Source of the DNA: CAZAGT01 sp964484515
GTDB taxonomy: Bacteria > Desulfobacterota > DSM-4660 > Desulfatiglandales > HGW-15
Assembly: GCA_964484515.1 (NCBI GenBank)
Contig: CAZAGT010000159.1
Coordinates: forward strand, 1 to 11,299
Direction of reading: 5' to 3'
DNA: 11,299 nt
Shown: piece after piece, positions 1 through 7,067 of the stretch
Layout: each line of letters starts with the position of its first letter
Numbering within the stretch: position 1 is the stretch's first letter
Position numbers and translations under genes: made by a program
Notes under the pieces: model-generated
Databases searched by the model: none
Told to the model about the DNA's origin: nothing
Seen by the model: only the letters and a program-made list of their open reading frames with translations

Positions 1-80
1 AAAAATGGCGGAGAGCGTTGTTATTTTTGTCTTTCCACACCTTTCGACGTGTTGATTATGAAACAGTAGGGTGAAGACTT
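1..80 (+). repeat. Diverged dispersed repeat, copy 1
   Basis: This stretch aligns without gaps to 7893-7972. By eye, 59 of the first 72 positions match (about 82%); similarity fades after the shared ACAGTAGGGT at 63-72. Both copies lie in the same orientation. The core contains a small inverted repeat (TGTT, 8-nt loop, AACA, at 50-65). Neither copy matches an IS end or RNA family that I recognise. It lies just upstream of the small gene at 96 and may be a leader, a regulatory site or a mobile-element fragment. It may continue left of the window. Confidence 0.7.
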
Positions 81-95
81 CGCGGCGACAGGCAG

Positions 96-407
96 ATGGA
101 CAAAATCTTTACAGCCCTGATTGAGAGACTGAACGCAAAGGGAATGGACACCAAGATCATTCCCACCTATATTCGGAATCTAGCCCATTTTCTGGTCGAG
201 GACCCCTCCGCAAACCTCGAAGAGATGGAAGCCCGCATGAGATCATTGGGCTGGAGTGATTTCGGGCTGGACGGCGTCACCTTTTATCTCATATCAGCGG
301 TCGTCTCAGATGAGAGCAGATCATCGACAGCGAAACACGCGCCCGTCGTCATTCGCCGGGCGTCTGCGACCTCGGAAAGTCCACCGAAGCAAGGGAGACC
401 CGGCTAA
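96..407 (+). CDS. Small hypothetical protein, 103 aa
   Basis: I do not recognise this family by name. The first ~70 residues look like a compact folded helical domain: an amphipathic start (MDKIFTALIERLNAKGMD), a middle with IPTYIRNLAHFL, then an acidic helix and RSLGWSDFGLDGVTFYLI. The last ~30 residues are polar, basic and proline-rich and look unstructured, so the original gene may have ended earlier and been extended by a lost stop. No membrane segment, signal peptide or metal-binding cysteines are seen. The start at 96 has only a weak ribosome site. The repeat copy at 1-80 sits directly upstream. Its stop overlaps the stop of the minus-strand remnant in a shared CTAA (404-407). Confidence 0.55.
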   Translation: MDKIFTALIERLNAKGMDTKIIPTYIRNLAHFLVEDPSANLEEMEARMRSLGWSDFGLDGVTFYLISAVVSDESRSSTAKHAPVVIRRASATSESPPKQGRPG

Positions 408-646
408 GGCCGCACCACCAGAACGGGATTCCGAATCCTTTGCATCAGGGCACAGAGGGCCTCTCCGCCGATGAGGTGATCGTTGCACGGGATGACAACC
501 GGCCCCCCGCTCTGCCCCTGGACGATGTCGGCCAGCTTCTCGAGATCGGGGTCGATCAGGACGCGCAGATCCGCCTTTATTTCCTCCAACCGGAATTCCC
601 GGTCGACCGCTCCTTTATCTTGGCGGTCTGAGCCCGGAACCGACAT
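404..646 (-). pseudogene. C-terminal remnant resembling a universal stress protein (UspA-like) domain
   Basis: The 80-residue frame ends in a pattern typical of Usp-like domains: a valine-rich strand (GGPVVIPCND), a short GGEALCALMQR helix and the final strand NPVLVVRP. Intact Usp domains are about 140 residues, so only the last third to half is present. A TGA stop lies directly upstream of the ATG at 646. The neighbouring frame continues open to about 680, which suggests that a frameshift or deletion removed the front. Usp-like domains also occur at the C-terminus of cation antiporters and channels; this may be such a tail. The assignment rests on the C-terminal pattern only. A short genuine protein is possible but less likely. 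Confidence 0.35.
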
Positions 647-727
647 TCAAGATCCTCACGATCGATGGTGTATTCAGTTTAAGGGGCCCCTTCTTCGTTC
701 CGGCGTTCCGAGGGAGACCCGCGCGAT

Positions 728-756
728 TTGACGGGCTTGACTTGAGTGATTAATAT
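728..756 (+). promoter_or_regulatory. Near-consensus sigma-70 promoter before the hflX remnant
   Basis: A -35 box TTGACG (728-733) is separated by exactly 17 nt from a -10 box TAATAT (751-756), inside a locally AT-rich stretch. A start of transcription near 763 would give a leader of about 45 nt before the ribosome site AGGAGGG (797-803) of the hflX remnant. The leader holds the AT-rich palindrome at 765-779. Confidence 0.6.
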
Positions 757-764
757 AACTTATT

Positions 765-779
765 AAAACAACTTGTTTT
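765..779 (+). other. AT-rich 15-nt palindrome in the hflX leader
   Basis: AAAACAA, a central C, then TTGTTTT is a perfect inverted repeat just downstream of the promoter and is followed by more T residues. It could be an operator or a weak hairpin. It has too little G+C to be a convincing terminator. Confidence 0.3.
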
Positions 780-809
780 TTTGTTGAATGGTCTTCAGGA
801 GGGAAATAA

Positions 810-1410
810 ATCAGAAAGATCGAAGGGAATCTAATAGGTCTCAGAAGAAACACTCGACGGCGGATCGAGAAGCTCGCCCAGCGTAAGGTCTCGCCGAACG
901 AAATGGTAGCGGCGGATTTGAGTCGCGACATGGCGCGGCTTTCCTACGAGTCCGGGCGTCAATTGGGGCAGTTCTTGAATCGAGGTCGTAATCACGGATA
1001 CGGTAGGCTTTATCCGCGATCTGCCCAGAGACCTGATGGATGCCTTCGCCGCCAGCCTGGAGGAGCTCGTGGAAGCCGATTTAATTCTGCACGTCGTTGA
1101 CGCCGGGGCGGTCCAGATCGACGAGCAGATCGAAGCGGTCCGGGGCATTCTTCGTCAGCTCGGCGTCGACCAGAAACCGACCATTACGGTCTTCAATAAG
1201 ATGGATCTCGCGAAATCCTCCGTCTTGCACGCGCTGACGAGACAGTACGGCGGGGTGGCCGTCTCCGCCCTGTCCCGAAATACCCTTCATCCACTTATCC
1301 GGGCCATGGAAGCTTACGTGGAGGCGCTGCGTCCCGAGATCAGTCCCGTCATTGAACAGGATGCAGCGGTTCCCGTCCGGCATATGGTGTCCGGAGAAGG
1401 GGGAACCTAG
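810..1410 (+). pseudogene. hflX: GTPase HflX, internally deleted and frameshifted
   Basis: HflX is a ribosome-associated GTPase that splits stalled or stressed ribosomes. Two pieces remain in different frames. Codons from 810 give the N-terminal signature (EGNLIGLRR, then VSPNEMVAADLSRDMARLS and ESGRQLGQFLNR, to about 975). From about 982 the frame shifts to the end of the G domain: ITDTVGFIRDLPRDLMDAF (G3 motif DTVG), LHVVDA, and the G4 motif NKMD at about 1198-1209. The Walker A (P-loop) and roughly 150-200 residues between are missing, so it cannot bind GTP. A good ribosome site (797-803) precedes codon 810, which is ATC where an ATG would be expected; a TAA lies just before it. The tail (to 1410) looks nearly complete. 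The stop shares CTAG with the convergent BON remnant. Confidence 0.85.
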
Positions 1411-1417
1411 GGGTTCC
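1402..1417. terminator. Inverted repeat over the tail-to-tail stops of hflX and BON remnants
   Basis: GGAACC-TAGG-GGTTCC is a perfect 6-bp stem with a 4-nt loop, centred exactly where the two convergent reading frames end (shared CTAG, 1407-1410). It could act in both directions as a weak terminator. No T-run follows on either strand. Confidence 0.35.
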
Positions 1418-1693
1418 TTCCGGGCCGAGGGGTAACTGTAATATTCTCCTCGATATCTCTGACGCCGAGCGTGTGTTGCGCCGCTTTGCAGACATCCTCT
1501 TTGGCACGCCACGACGGAACCGTGCCGGAGAGGAAGACCACATCCCGTTTTCCACTTTTGGGTGATTCGCCGTCTCCTTGATGCTCTCTTTTTGCTCCAG
1601 GGACCGCATGATCGCTTCGCCGATTTCGCGGTCATCAGCCTTTTCGGTAGGTACCACCACCAGTTCATCACGCTGTCTTTGTGCATTCCGCAA
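1407..1693 (-). pseudogene. BON-domain protein, frameshifted
   Basis: BON domains bind phospholipid or envelope partners in periplasmic proteins such as OsmY. Reading from a TTG at 1693, one frame gives ADDREIGEAIMRSLEQKESI and KVENG, the first half of a BON repeat. After about 1541-1546 the match continues in another frame: DVVFLSGTVPSWRAKEDV, then LGVRDIEENITVTPRPGRNP and a stop at 1407. Restoring one base near 1545 rejoins the halves into a standard ~65-residue BON domain. No signal peptide is seen, so the front may also be damaged. The frame begins about 21 nt after the CPBP protease stop and may have been the last gene of that operon. Confidence 0.75.
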
Positions 1694-1714
1694 TCCCTAC
1701 CCGCCCACAACGCA

Positions 1715-2416
1715 TCACGACGGCGCGCCAAGGGGCGCAAGGATAATACCGGCGAAATTCTGCATGAAATGGATGACCATCGGAGCCGCCAGACTTCTTC
1801 TCCAGAGGTAGACGGCTCCGAATGCCAAGCCGAGAATGCCCACCCCTACGACACCACCCGATCTTTCATACCTATGCCCCAAAGCGAAAACAGCAGCTGA
1901 CAGCACGAGGGCAGCCCCGGGGTGTTTCAAAAGGGCCTTGAAACGGTGAATAAGGTAGCCTCGGAAGATGACCTCTTCCGAAACGGCCACCACCACCAGG
2001 AGCAGAACGGCGAGTGCGACCTGGCCGCCTCCGGAAGGCACGAGAAACGACGGCGGCTTCTGCGGCACGGAGAGCCCTCCTGCCCGGAGGATCCTTTCAA
2101 CCAAACCCATGCCCGCCAGAAGCGGTATAAACAGAAGAGCACCCAAAGCGGCTTCCCCCCATACATTCCGGCACGTGAGACCGATAGATGCGAAGGATTC
2201 CCCGTTGCGCCAGAGGAAATAAAGAACCAGGCCCAAGAGGGCGATGTCAGTGAGGATGGTGGACCCGGCGAGAAGGGTGAAGGTCAGGTTCTCCGGCTTG
2301 GCGATGGCGCCGGATAGGAGCAGGGATGGAAGGATGAGCAGGAGAAAAACGGCCACCTCGGCTGCCTGGACCCTCTCCGGGAGTTCCCGCCCGGTGCTAT
2401 TTGCAGAGTGCTCCAA
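1715..2416 (-). CDS. CPBP-family (CAAX-type) intramembrane metalloprotease
   Basis: This 233-residue protein has about six hydrophobic segments and the three Abi/CPBP motifs in order: EExxxR (E147, E148, R152), FxxxH (H181) and HxxxN (H216, N220). These are the expected zinc-site residues of the CAAX prenyl-protease/CPBP fold, so it is probably an active inner-membrane protease. Its substrate is unknown; bacterial members have been linked to peptide or bacteriocin processing and immunity, and none of those partners is visible here. The start is TTG at 2416, the first start codon after an in-frame stop, with GAGAGGAG just upstream. It lies 102 nt downstream of the large membrane protein gene and may share its transcript. 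The gene appears intact between damaged neighbours. Confidence 0.85.
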   Translation of the reverse strand: MEHSANSTGRELPERVQAAEVAVFLLLILPSLLLSGAIAKPENLTFTLLAGSTILTDIALLGLVLYFLWRNGESFASIGLTCRNVWGEAALGALLFIPLLAGMGLVERILRAGGLSVPQKPPSFLVPSGGGQVALAVLLLVVVAVSEEVIFRGYLIHRFKALLKHPGAALVLSAAVFALGHRYERSGGVVGVGILGLAFGAVYLWRRSLAAPMVIHFMQNFAGIILAPLGAPS

Positions 2417-2518
2417 GGCTCCTCTCCGCGAAAGCTTTTCGTCTCATTTGTAAACCATACAACGTCCCGCGCACCCGCGTACATCAGGTCGATCCCGTAT
2501 TTGTCCGCCAAGAAGACC

Positions 2519-4951
2519 TTAGTCCGCGGAAGCGGAGGAGGGTGTGCCGTTCACCACACCATTCACCAGAGAAGGGAAGAGCACACCCGCCAGGGCATAA
2601 CAGGCGATCGCCGCCAGGATCAATATCGAAAAGCCGATGGACATGGCCAGCAGCGGGGCCGAGACCGTCGCCAGGACGGAGGCGAAGCCGTTGACTGCCC
2701 ACGACCAAGGCACCAGGGCGGGAACGGCCTGACTGACCCGGCGCAACCCCAGCGGAAAAAGATGACCCATCGCCAGCGCCAGAGGCGCGATCGTCAAGGC
2801 GGTCACCAAGAAACGCAGGGACAGGCCCCAGCTTTGCGTCCATGCCAACCAGACGTCCAGCAGAAAGAGGTAGAGAAGGCCTAGGATCACGACGGCAAGT
2901 GAGGCTCCCCGGGCCGCGAAAGGGAGGCGGCGTCGCCGGCGACCGCTTATCCGGCTGCCGATCCCCGCGAAGACGAGAAAGGATGCGATCACCGCGGCCG
3001 CGGAGTAGATCGGGTCGGCGAGATACAGGATCATTTTTTGAAGAAGGCCCATCTCGAGGAGCATGAAGCCGAGGCCGAGCAAGAAGAAATAGAGCAGGAC
3101 GCTCCCTTTGTTCCGCGTGCTCCTCAGGCCCGGAATCCAGGGAAAGAGAGGCAAAAACACCAATGCGCCGCTGAGGAGCACGACCTGAATCAGTGCCGTA
3201 GCGAGCATCAGTGAACCCAGCTCCAGGAAGGCCGGCAGCCTGCCTTTCAATTGCGCCCTCAGCTCCGGAAGGCACCGCCACCGTATGAAGTGGTTGAAAT
3301 AAGGGCGGTCATCTGTGGGCGCATCGAGGGCAAAGAGGTAGTCCTCGATGTAGCGATCTTTTACGGGGCTCAGAAGCTCCTTGGCCCCTTCGAAGTAGTA
3401 GGGACGTGGGAGGATGTGGAATTGGTTGACCTCTTCCGCTTCCAGACCGGGGAGGTAACAGAGGTCGAAGCCCCGGCTGTCGCTGAACTCACGAACCTTC
3501 CGGAGCTGAGCGGCGGACCAGGGGCTTTTCTTGGCCAGCAGTGTCACGGTTTCCCAGCTCCGGATGAGGGCCAGCCGGGGCCGTGCTGCAAGTCCTTCGC
3601 GCGAAAAGGCCTCGACCGCGATGTTGAAGACTCTCAGGCCGTCTCTGGGGGGCATTTTGGCGTGGACCGTCACGCTAAAGATCCCGGTTTCCTTTAGGTG
3701 TCTCAGAAACGTCTGAAAGGACTCGACCGTGTAGAGATAGTTTTCCTCTGCCGCCCGAAGGCCTTCTGCGCCGCCCCCCGCGGGATCGAGCAGGGGGAGG
3801 ACAATCAGGTCGTAAGGCTTCTCAGCGCGGCGGAGATAGCCCCGTGGGGCTTCGAAATGCACGCGGACTCCGGGAAGCCGATAAATCTTCCCCCCCCGTT
3901 CAGCAAGCCGGCCGTTGAGGAGCCCGACCACTTGACGGTTGGATGCCAGAGCGACGATCTCTGTGCCTCCGTGCAGATCCGCCAGTGCCAGTGGAGCGCC
4001 GCCGCCCGGACCGATGATCAGGACCCGCGACGGTTCGGCCAGGAAAAAAGGAAGCGCCGTCGTGGTGTAATCGAGAAATCGCCAATCCTCCCGGTCTTTG
4101 TAGTCGTAGACAATGTGGGTTCGGTCTCCGTCCACGATCAGCAGGGTCCGCTGCGGTATGGCGTGCGGATTCTGAAGGCTCATGCCGGGCGGAGCGTCGT
4201 GGATCGACGGACCTGCGACCACGTCGATGCGCCCTTGCGGACCTTCCGTGGTGAGGATCACCCGGGTCCGGGGCTTCGATCTTTCCTGGGCAAGCTTCTT
4301 GTAAGGAGACACGGGGATCTCGGCAGGGAAAAACCAGGCCGCCGCCAGCCAGAGTACACCGACGGCGATGCTCCCGGCGAGACTTCTGCGGGTTTTCCAT
4401 TTGGCCAGCAAGAGGCCTGCCCCGTAACAGAAGAGTGCCAACACGAGCAGCAGCTTGGGGGTTGACACGAAAAACATCAGCCCCACCGACAGCACGGCTC
4501 CCGTACCCGATCCGATCAGATTTGCACCGTAATGCCCATGAATTCGCTCGGAACGATCCATCAGCACCAGGCCCAAGAATCCGCCGGCCAGGAGAAAGGG
4601 CAACAGCATCAACAGCTCGATTTCCAGGATGTGCAGCCATTCCGTCGGGAGGCTCCAGGCAAGGTAGTGGACATCCAAGGGAACGGACTGGACCGCCCAG
4701 GCCGAGAGCAGGAGAGCCAGTGAAGTCGCAAAGGCAAGGCCTGTCAACCAAAGCCGGCGGCGGGGGCGAAGCCGGTCTTGGGCGAGGGTAAGGATGGTCC
4801 CGCTGAAGCCGAAACCCAAGAGCGCGACTCCGATCACCATCGAGGCGAAGTAGTACCAGAAACGCAGGGACAGGATCCGCATCAAGCCGAGTTCAAGTCC
4901 GATCGCCACGGACGAAACCAGCACGACGGCCAAACGTGTTCGAAAGACCAT
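2519..4951 (-). CDS. Large membrane protein with a spermidine-synthase-like (SAM-fold) domain, 810 aa
   Basis: About seven hydrophobic segments (residues ~5-210) precede a soluble part (~210-575) and a second membrane block (~575-800). The soluble part has a polyamine-synthase/methyltransferase-like fold: strand plus glycine loop VLIIGPGGGAP (310-320), then YDLIVLPLLDP (380-390), LYTVESFQTFLRHLK and PTDDRPYFNHF (545-555). The C-terminal block has the family hallmark GLGFMLLEMGLLQKMIL. In true spermidine synthases the YDxIxxD position carries a catalytic Asp; here it reads Leu-Pro, so aminopropyl transfer is doubtful. The glycine loop also differs from the usual GGGDGG. Function is unknown; it may bind SAM or a related ligand at the membrane. 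The ATG at 4951 is 4 nt after the stop of pcm, so the two are almost surely co-transcribed and translationally coupled. Confidence 0.85.
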   Translation of the reverse strand: MVFRTRLAVVLVSSVAIGLELGLMRILSLRFWYYFASMVIGVALLGFGFSGTILTLAQDRLRPRRRLWLTGLAFATSLALLLSAWAVQSVPLDVHYLAWSLPTEWLHILEIELLMLLPFLLAGGFLGLVLMDRSERIHGHYGANLIGSGTGAVLSVGLMFFVSTPKLLLVLALFCYGAGLLLAKWKTRRSLAGSIAVGVLWLAAAWFFPAEIPVSPYKKLAQERSKPRTRVILTTEGPQGRIDVVAGPSIHDAPPGMSLQNPHAIPQRTLLIVDGDRTHIVYDYKDREDWRFLDYTTTALPFFLAEPSRVLIIGPGGGAPLALADLHGGTEIVALASNRQVVGLLNGRLAERGGKIYRLPGVRVHFEAPRGYLRRAEKPYDLIVLPLLDPAGGGAEGLRAAEENYLYTVESFQTFLRHLKETGIFSVTVHAKMPPRDGLRVFNIAVEAFSREGLAARPRLALIRSWETVTLLAKKSPWSAAQLRKVREFSDSRGFDLCYLPGLEAEEVNQFHILPRPYYFEGAKELLSPVKDRYIEDYLFALDAPTDDRPYFNHFIRWRCLPELRAQLKGRLPAFLELGSLMLATALIQVVLLSGALVFLPLFPWIPGLRSTRNKGSVLLYFFLLGLGFMLLEMGLLQKMILYLADPIYSAAAVIASFLVFAGIGSRISGRRRRRLPFAARGASLAVVILGLLYLFLLDVWLAWTQSWGLSLRFLVTALTIAPLALAMGHLFPLGLRRVSQAVPALVPWSWAVNGFASVLATVSAPLLAMSIGFSILILAAIACYALAGVLFPSLVNGVVNGTPSSASAD

Positions 4952-4955
4952 CGCC

Positions 4956-5750
4956 TCAGTGTTCGCTCTTGTCTTCCCGCGTCAGGGGGACGAAGCGAAC
5001 CGGCATGAGGCTTTTCGTGTGCACCGTGCCGGCTTCATCCTTTGTCACGAGCATCAGAGACTGGGTGCCGAAGACCGGTCCGACCGGGATCACCATTCGT
5101 CCCCGGGGTTTCAGCTGTTCTATGAGGGGAGGCGGGATTTGGCCGGCCGCGGCGGTGACCACAATGCCGTCGAAGGGGGCGTTTTCCGGCCAGCCGTAGT
5201 AGCCGTCGCCGTGCCGCACGACCACGACCGTGTAGCCCAGGCGGTGGAGCCGCTCCTCGGCGGCGGTAGCAAGCGGTTGGATGATTTCGACCGTGTAGAC
5301 GTGGGGGGTAAACTCGGTCAGGACCGCAGCCTGATACCCCGATCCCGTCCCAACCTCCAACACCCTGCATTGAGCATTTAAATGTAAAAGGCGGGTCATT
5401 TCAGCCACGATATAGGGCTGGGAGATGGTTTGTCCATAGCCGATGGGCAGGGGGGAGTCTTCGTAGGCATGCCGGCGGAGGTTCTCGGGCACGAATTCAT
5501 GCCGCGGGACACGGGACATCGCCTTGAGCACCTTTTCGTCTTTCAGCCCGTAAGAACGGATCACATCCACCATGTTCCGCCGCTCCGCCTCTCGTCCCTT
5601 GAAGCGGGGAGGCGACCAGGCATCCCCTGAAACCGTGTCGCCGGACTCGGGATGCGAAGACGATTGCGCTTCGGTCGACGAGGGTTCGCTGAGAAACGCC
5701 AATGCGGCAAAACATATCGAAAGCGCTAATTTTATTCCTAAACGCTTCAC
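4956..5750 (-). CDS. pcm: Protein-L-isoaspartate O-methyltransferase with a signal peptide
   Basis: It methylates isoaspartyl residues in aged proteins using SAM, starting their repair. The 264-residue product carries the PCMT family features: VPRHEFVPENLRRHAYEDSP (81-100), GYGQTISQPYIVAEM (104-118), the SAM loop VLEVGTGSGYQ (130-140), and GRMVIPVG near 217-224. The first ~28 residues (KRLGIKLALSICFAALAFL, then SSTEAQ) look like a Sec signal peptide, adding ~50 residues to the usual ~210. The enzyme is therefore probably periplasmic or membrane-anchored. The start is GTG at 5750, with a very strong GAGGAGGAGG two bases upstream. It leads an operon with the SpeE-like membrane protein 4 nt downstream. 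How SAM would reach an exported enzyme is an open question. Confidence 0.92.
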   Translation of the reverse strand: MKRLGIKLALSICFAALAFLSEPSSTEAQSSSHPESGDTVSGDAWSPPRFKGREAERRNMVDVIRSYGLKDEKVLKAMSRVPRHEFVPENLRRHAYEDSPLPIGYGQTISQPYIVAEMTRLLHLNAQCRVLEVGTGSGYQAAVLTEFTPHVYTVEIIQPLATAAEERLHRLGYTVVVVRHGDGYYGWPENAPFDGIVVTAAAGQIPPPLIEQLKPRGRMVIPVGPVFGTQSLMLVTKDEAGTVHTKSLMPVRFVPLTREDKSEH

Positions 5751-5860
5751 ATCCTCCTCCTCATCGCGACACAGAAAACGAACTCGGAGAGCAGAGAACC
5801 TCGGTGAGAAGAGCTCCCGCGTCTTCCAACGGCGGATCGGAGCGGGATGATCCTGCGTCC

Positions 5861-6373
5861 TTAATGCCTGCGATGTTCTATTCTCAGCCGGGCGAGACGG
5901 TCGTTTTCGAATGCCCCCGATGGTCCCCGAGATTTCAGTCCGATTCCGTAGAGTCTGGCGGCATTGTAACCGAGTACGGCGTTCTTGACCAGTCCTTCTG
6001 CGGCGCCCAGCGGGGCGAACCCATACCGGTCACGAAGGTCCTCGGGTATCTCGATCCGCCGGAAGGCCTCGATCTGCCACTGGGGTGAACCGTACCAGAT
6101 CGAATCCGTGACCCACAGCACGTGATCGACTCCCAGACCCTTGACGAGCGTTCCCAGCAACGCGGCGCAGTGGCGCGGATAGGTTACCGCCGAGGTGGCG
6201 AAGGCCGTACCGATCTCACCATACACGTGGCTCACGCCTTCGGTCCAGGGGATCGCGGCCAGTTCCGTTACTGACGGGATTTACCCCGTATATTCGAACT
6301 CCTCCAGACGGATCGGGAGCGGCCATCGCGAACGCCTTATCTTCCCACGTCCTCTGAATGCCTCGTGGAACAT
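5861..6373 (-). pseudogene. Amidohydrolase family protein, N-terminally deleted with an in-frame stop
   Basis: A single frame runs from ATG 6373 (ribosome site AGGAGAG) to 5861 but is cut by TAA at 6283-6281 (codon 31). Before the stop it ends in RLEEFEYTG; after it the frame gives VTELAAIPWTEG, SHVYGEIGTAFATSAVTYP, then LGVDHVLWVTDSIWYGSPQW and YGFAPLGAAEGLVKNAVLGY. This matches the C-terminal part of amidohydrolase-2-type TIM-barrel proteins (GTDS metal-site region, here VTDS). Such proteins are 350-450 residues, so the barrel's front is missing and only ~170 codons remain. The start is 26 nt after wrbA, so it is still in the operon. Translation could restart at internal GTG codons near 6235, giving a ~124-residue fragment without a full active site. 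Confidence 0.75.
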
Positions 6374-6399
6374 ATCCGTGTCTCTCCTATCCGAATCCC

Positions 6400-7014
6400 T
6401 TACCCCCGGAGCTTCAGGGCCGCCTCGGCAACGCGCCGGCCCAGGGCCCGCGCAATCTCCAGGTCTTCCGGGGCCGGTTGCAGTTCATTCTTCGGTCCCG
6501 CCAGCGTTGTGGCGCCGTAAGGCGTCCCGCCGCGGCCTTCCGTGTGCAACATCCCCGGGGTCGAATAGGGCACGCCGACGAGGATCATTCCAAGGTGAAA
6601 CAACGGCACCATCATGGACACCAGGGTCGTCTCTTGACCGCCGTGGGTGGTGGCGGTCGAGGTAAAAACGCCGGCCGGCTTCCCTTCAAACGCCCCTTCC
6701 ATCCACAGATCGGCCGTCCTGTCAATGAGCCTTTTCATTTGGGCGATCATGTTCCCATATCGGGTGGGGGATCCGAAAATGATCCCTTCGGCCTGCCGCA
6801 GGTCGTCCAGGCTGCACTCGGGAATGTCCTTGTGCTCTTCCCACACGGACCTGGCATGCTCGCTTTGCTCAATCTCCGCCCGCACTTCACTGAATTCGGG
6901 TACCCGCCGCATTACCACCTCGATCTCCTTGAAACCAGAGGCCCCTTCTTCCACGGCCCGAGCAAGCTTAAGCACGTGGCCGTATAGCGAGTAGTAAACG
7001 ACTAAGACGTTCAT
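6400..7014 (-). CDS. wrbA: WrbA-type NAD(P)H:quinone oxidoreductase
   Basis: WrbA is a cytoplasmic FMN flavoprotein that reduces quinones by two electrons, avoiding semiquinone and superoxide formation. The 204-residue length matches the family. It starts with the flavodoxin strand VLVVYYSLYGHV (3-14) that forms the FMN phosphate loop, and has GSPTRYGNM (81-89) and TATTHGGQE (120-128), the flavin-binding loops typical of WrbA, then GRGGTPYGATT. The ATG at 7014 follows AGGAGGAGCGCC. It lies 53 nt downstream of the superoxide reductase gene in the same direction, with no terminator visible, so the two probably form one oxidative-stress operon. No damage is seen. Confidence 0.93.
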   Translation of the reverse strand: MNVLVVYYSLYGHVLKLARAVEEGASGFKEIEVVMRRVPEFSEVRAEIEQSEHARSVWEEHKDIPECSLDDLRQAEGIIFGSPTRYGNMIAQMKRLIDRTADLWMEGAFEGKPAGVFTSTATTHGGQETTLVSMMVPLFHLGMILVGVPYSTPGMLHTEGRGGTPYGATTLAGPKNELQPAPEDLEIARALGRRVAEAALKLRG

Positions 7015-7067
7015 GGCGCTCCTCCTTTATTGACTTCCATCCTGAACTGCCCTTCCCGTCCTTCTCG

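Noticed and set aside
2284..2511. Minus-strand frame beginning LADKYGIDLMYAGARDVVW between the SpeE-like gene and the CPBP protease
   Set aside because: The first ~30 residues look protein-like, but the frame then runs inside the CPBP gene in another frame with poor composition, and there is no ribosome site. It may be debris of a lost gene; not enough to annotate.
3698..4465. Long plus-strand frame inside the SpeE-like gene
   Set aside because: It is a shadow of the well-supported minus-strand membrane protein; its basic, proline-rich content is typical of an antisense frame in GC-rich DNA.
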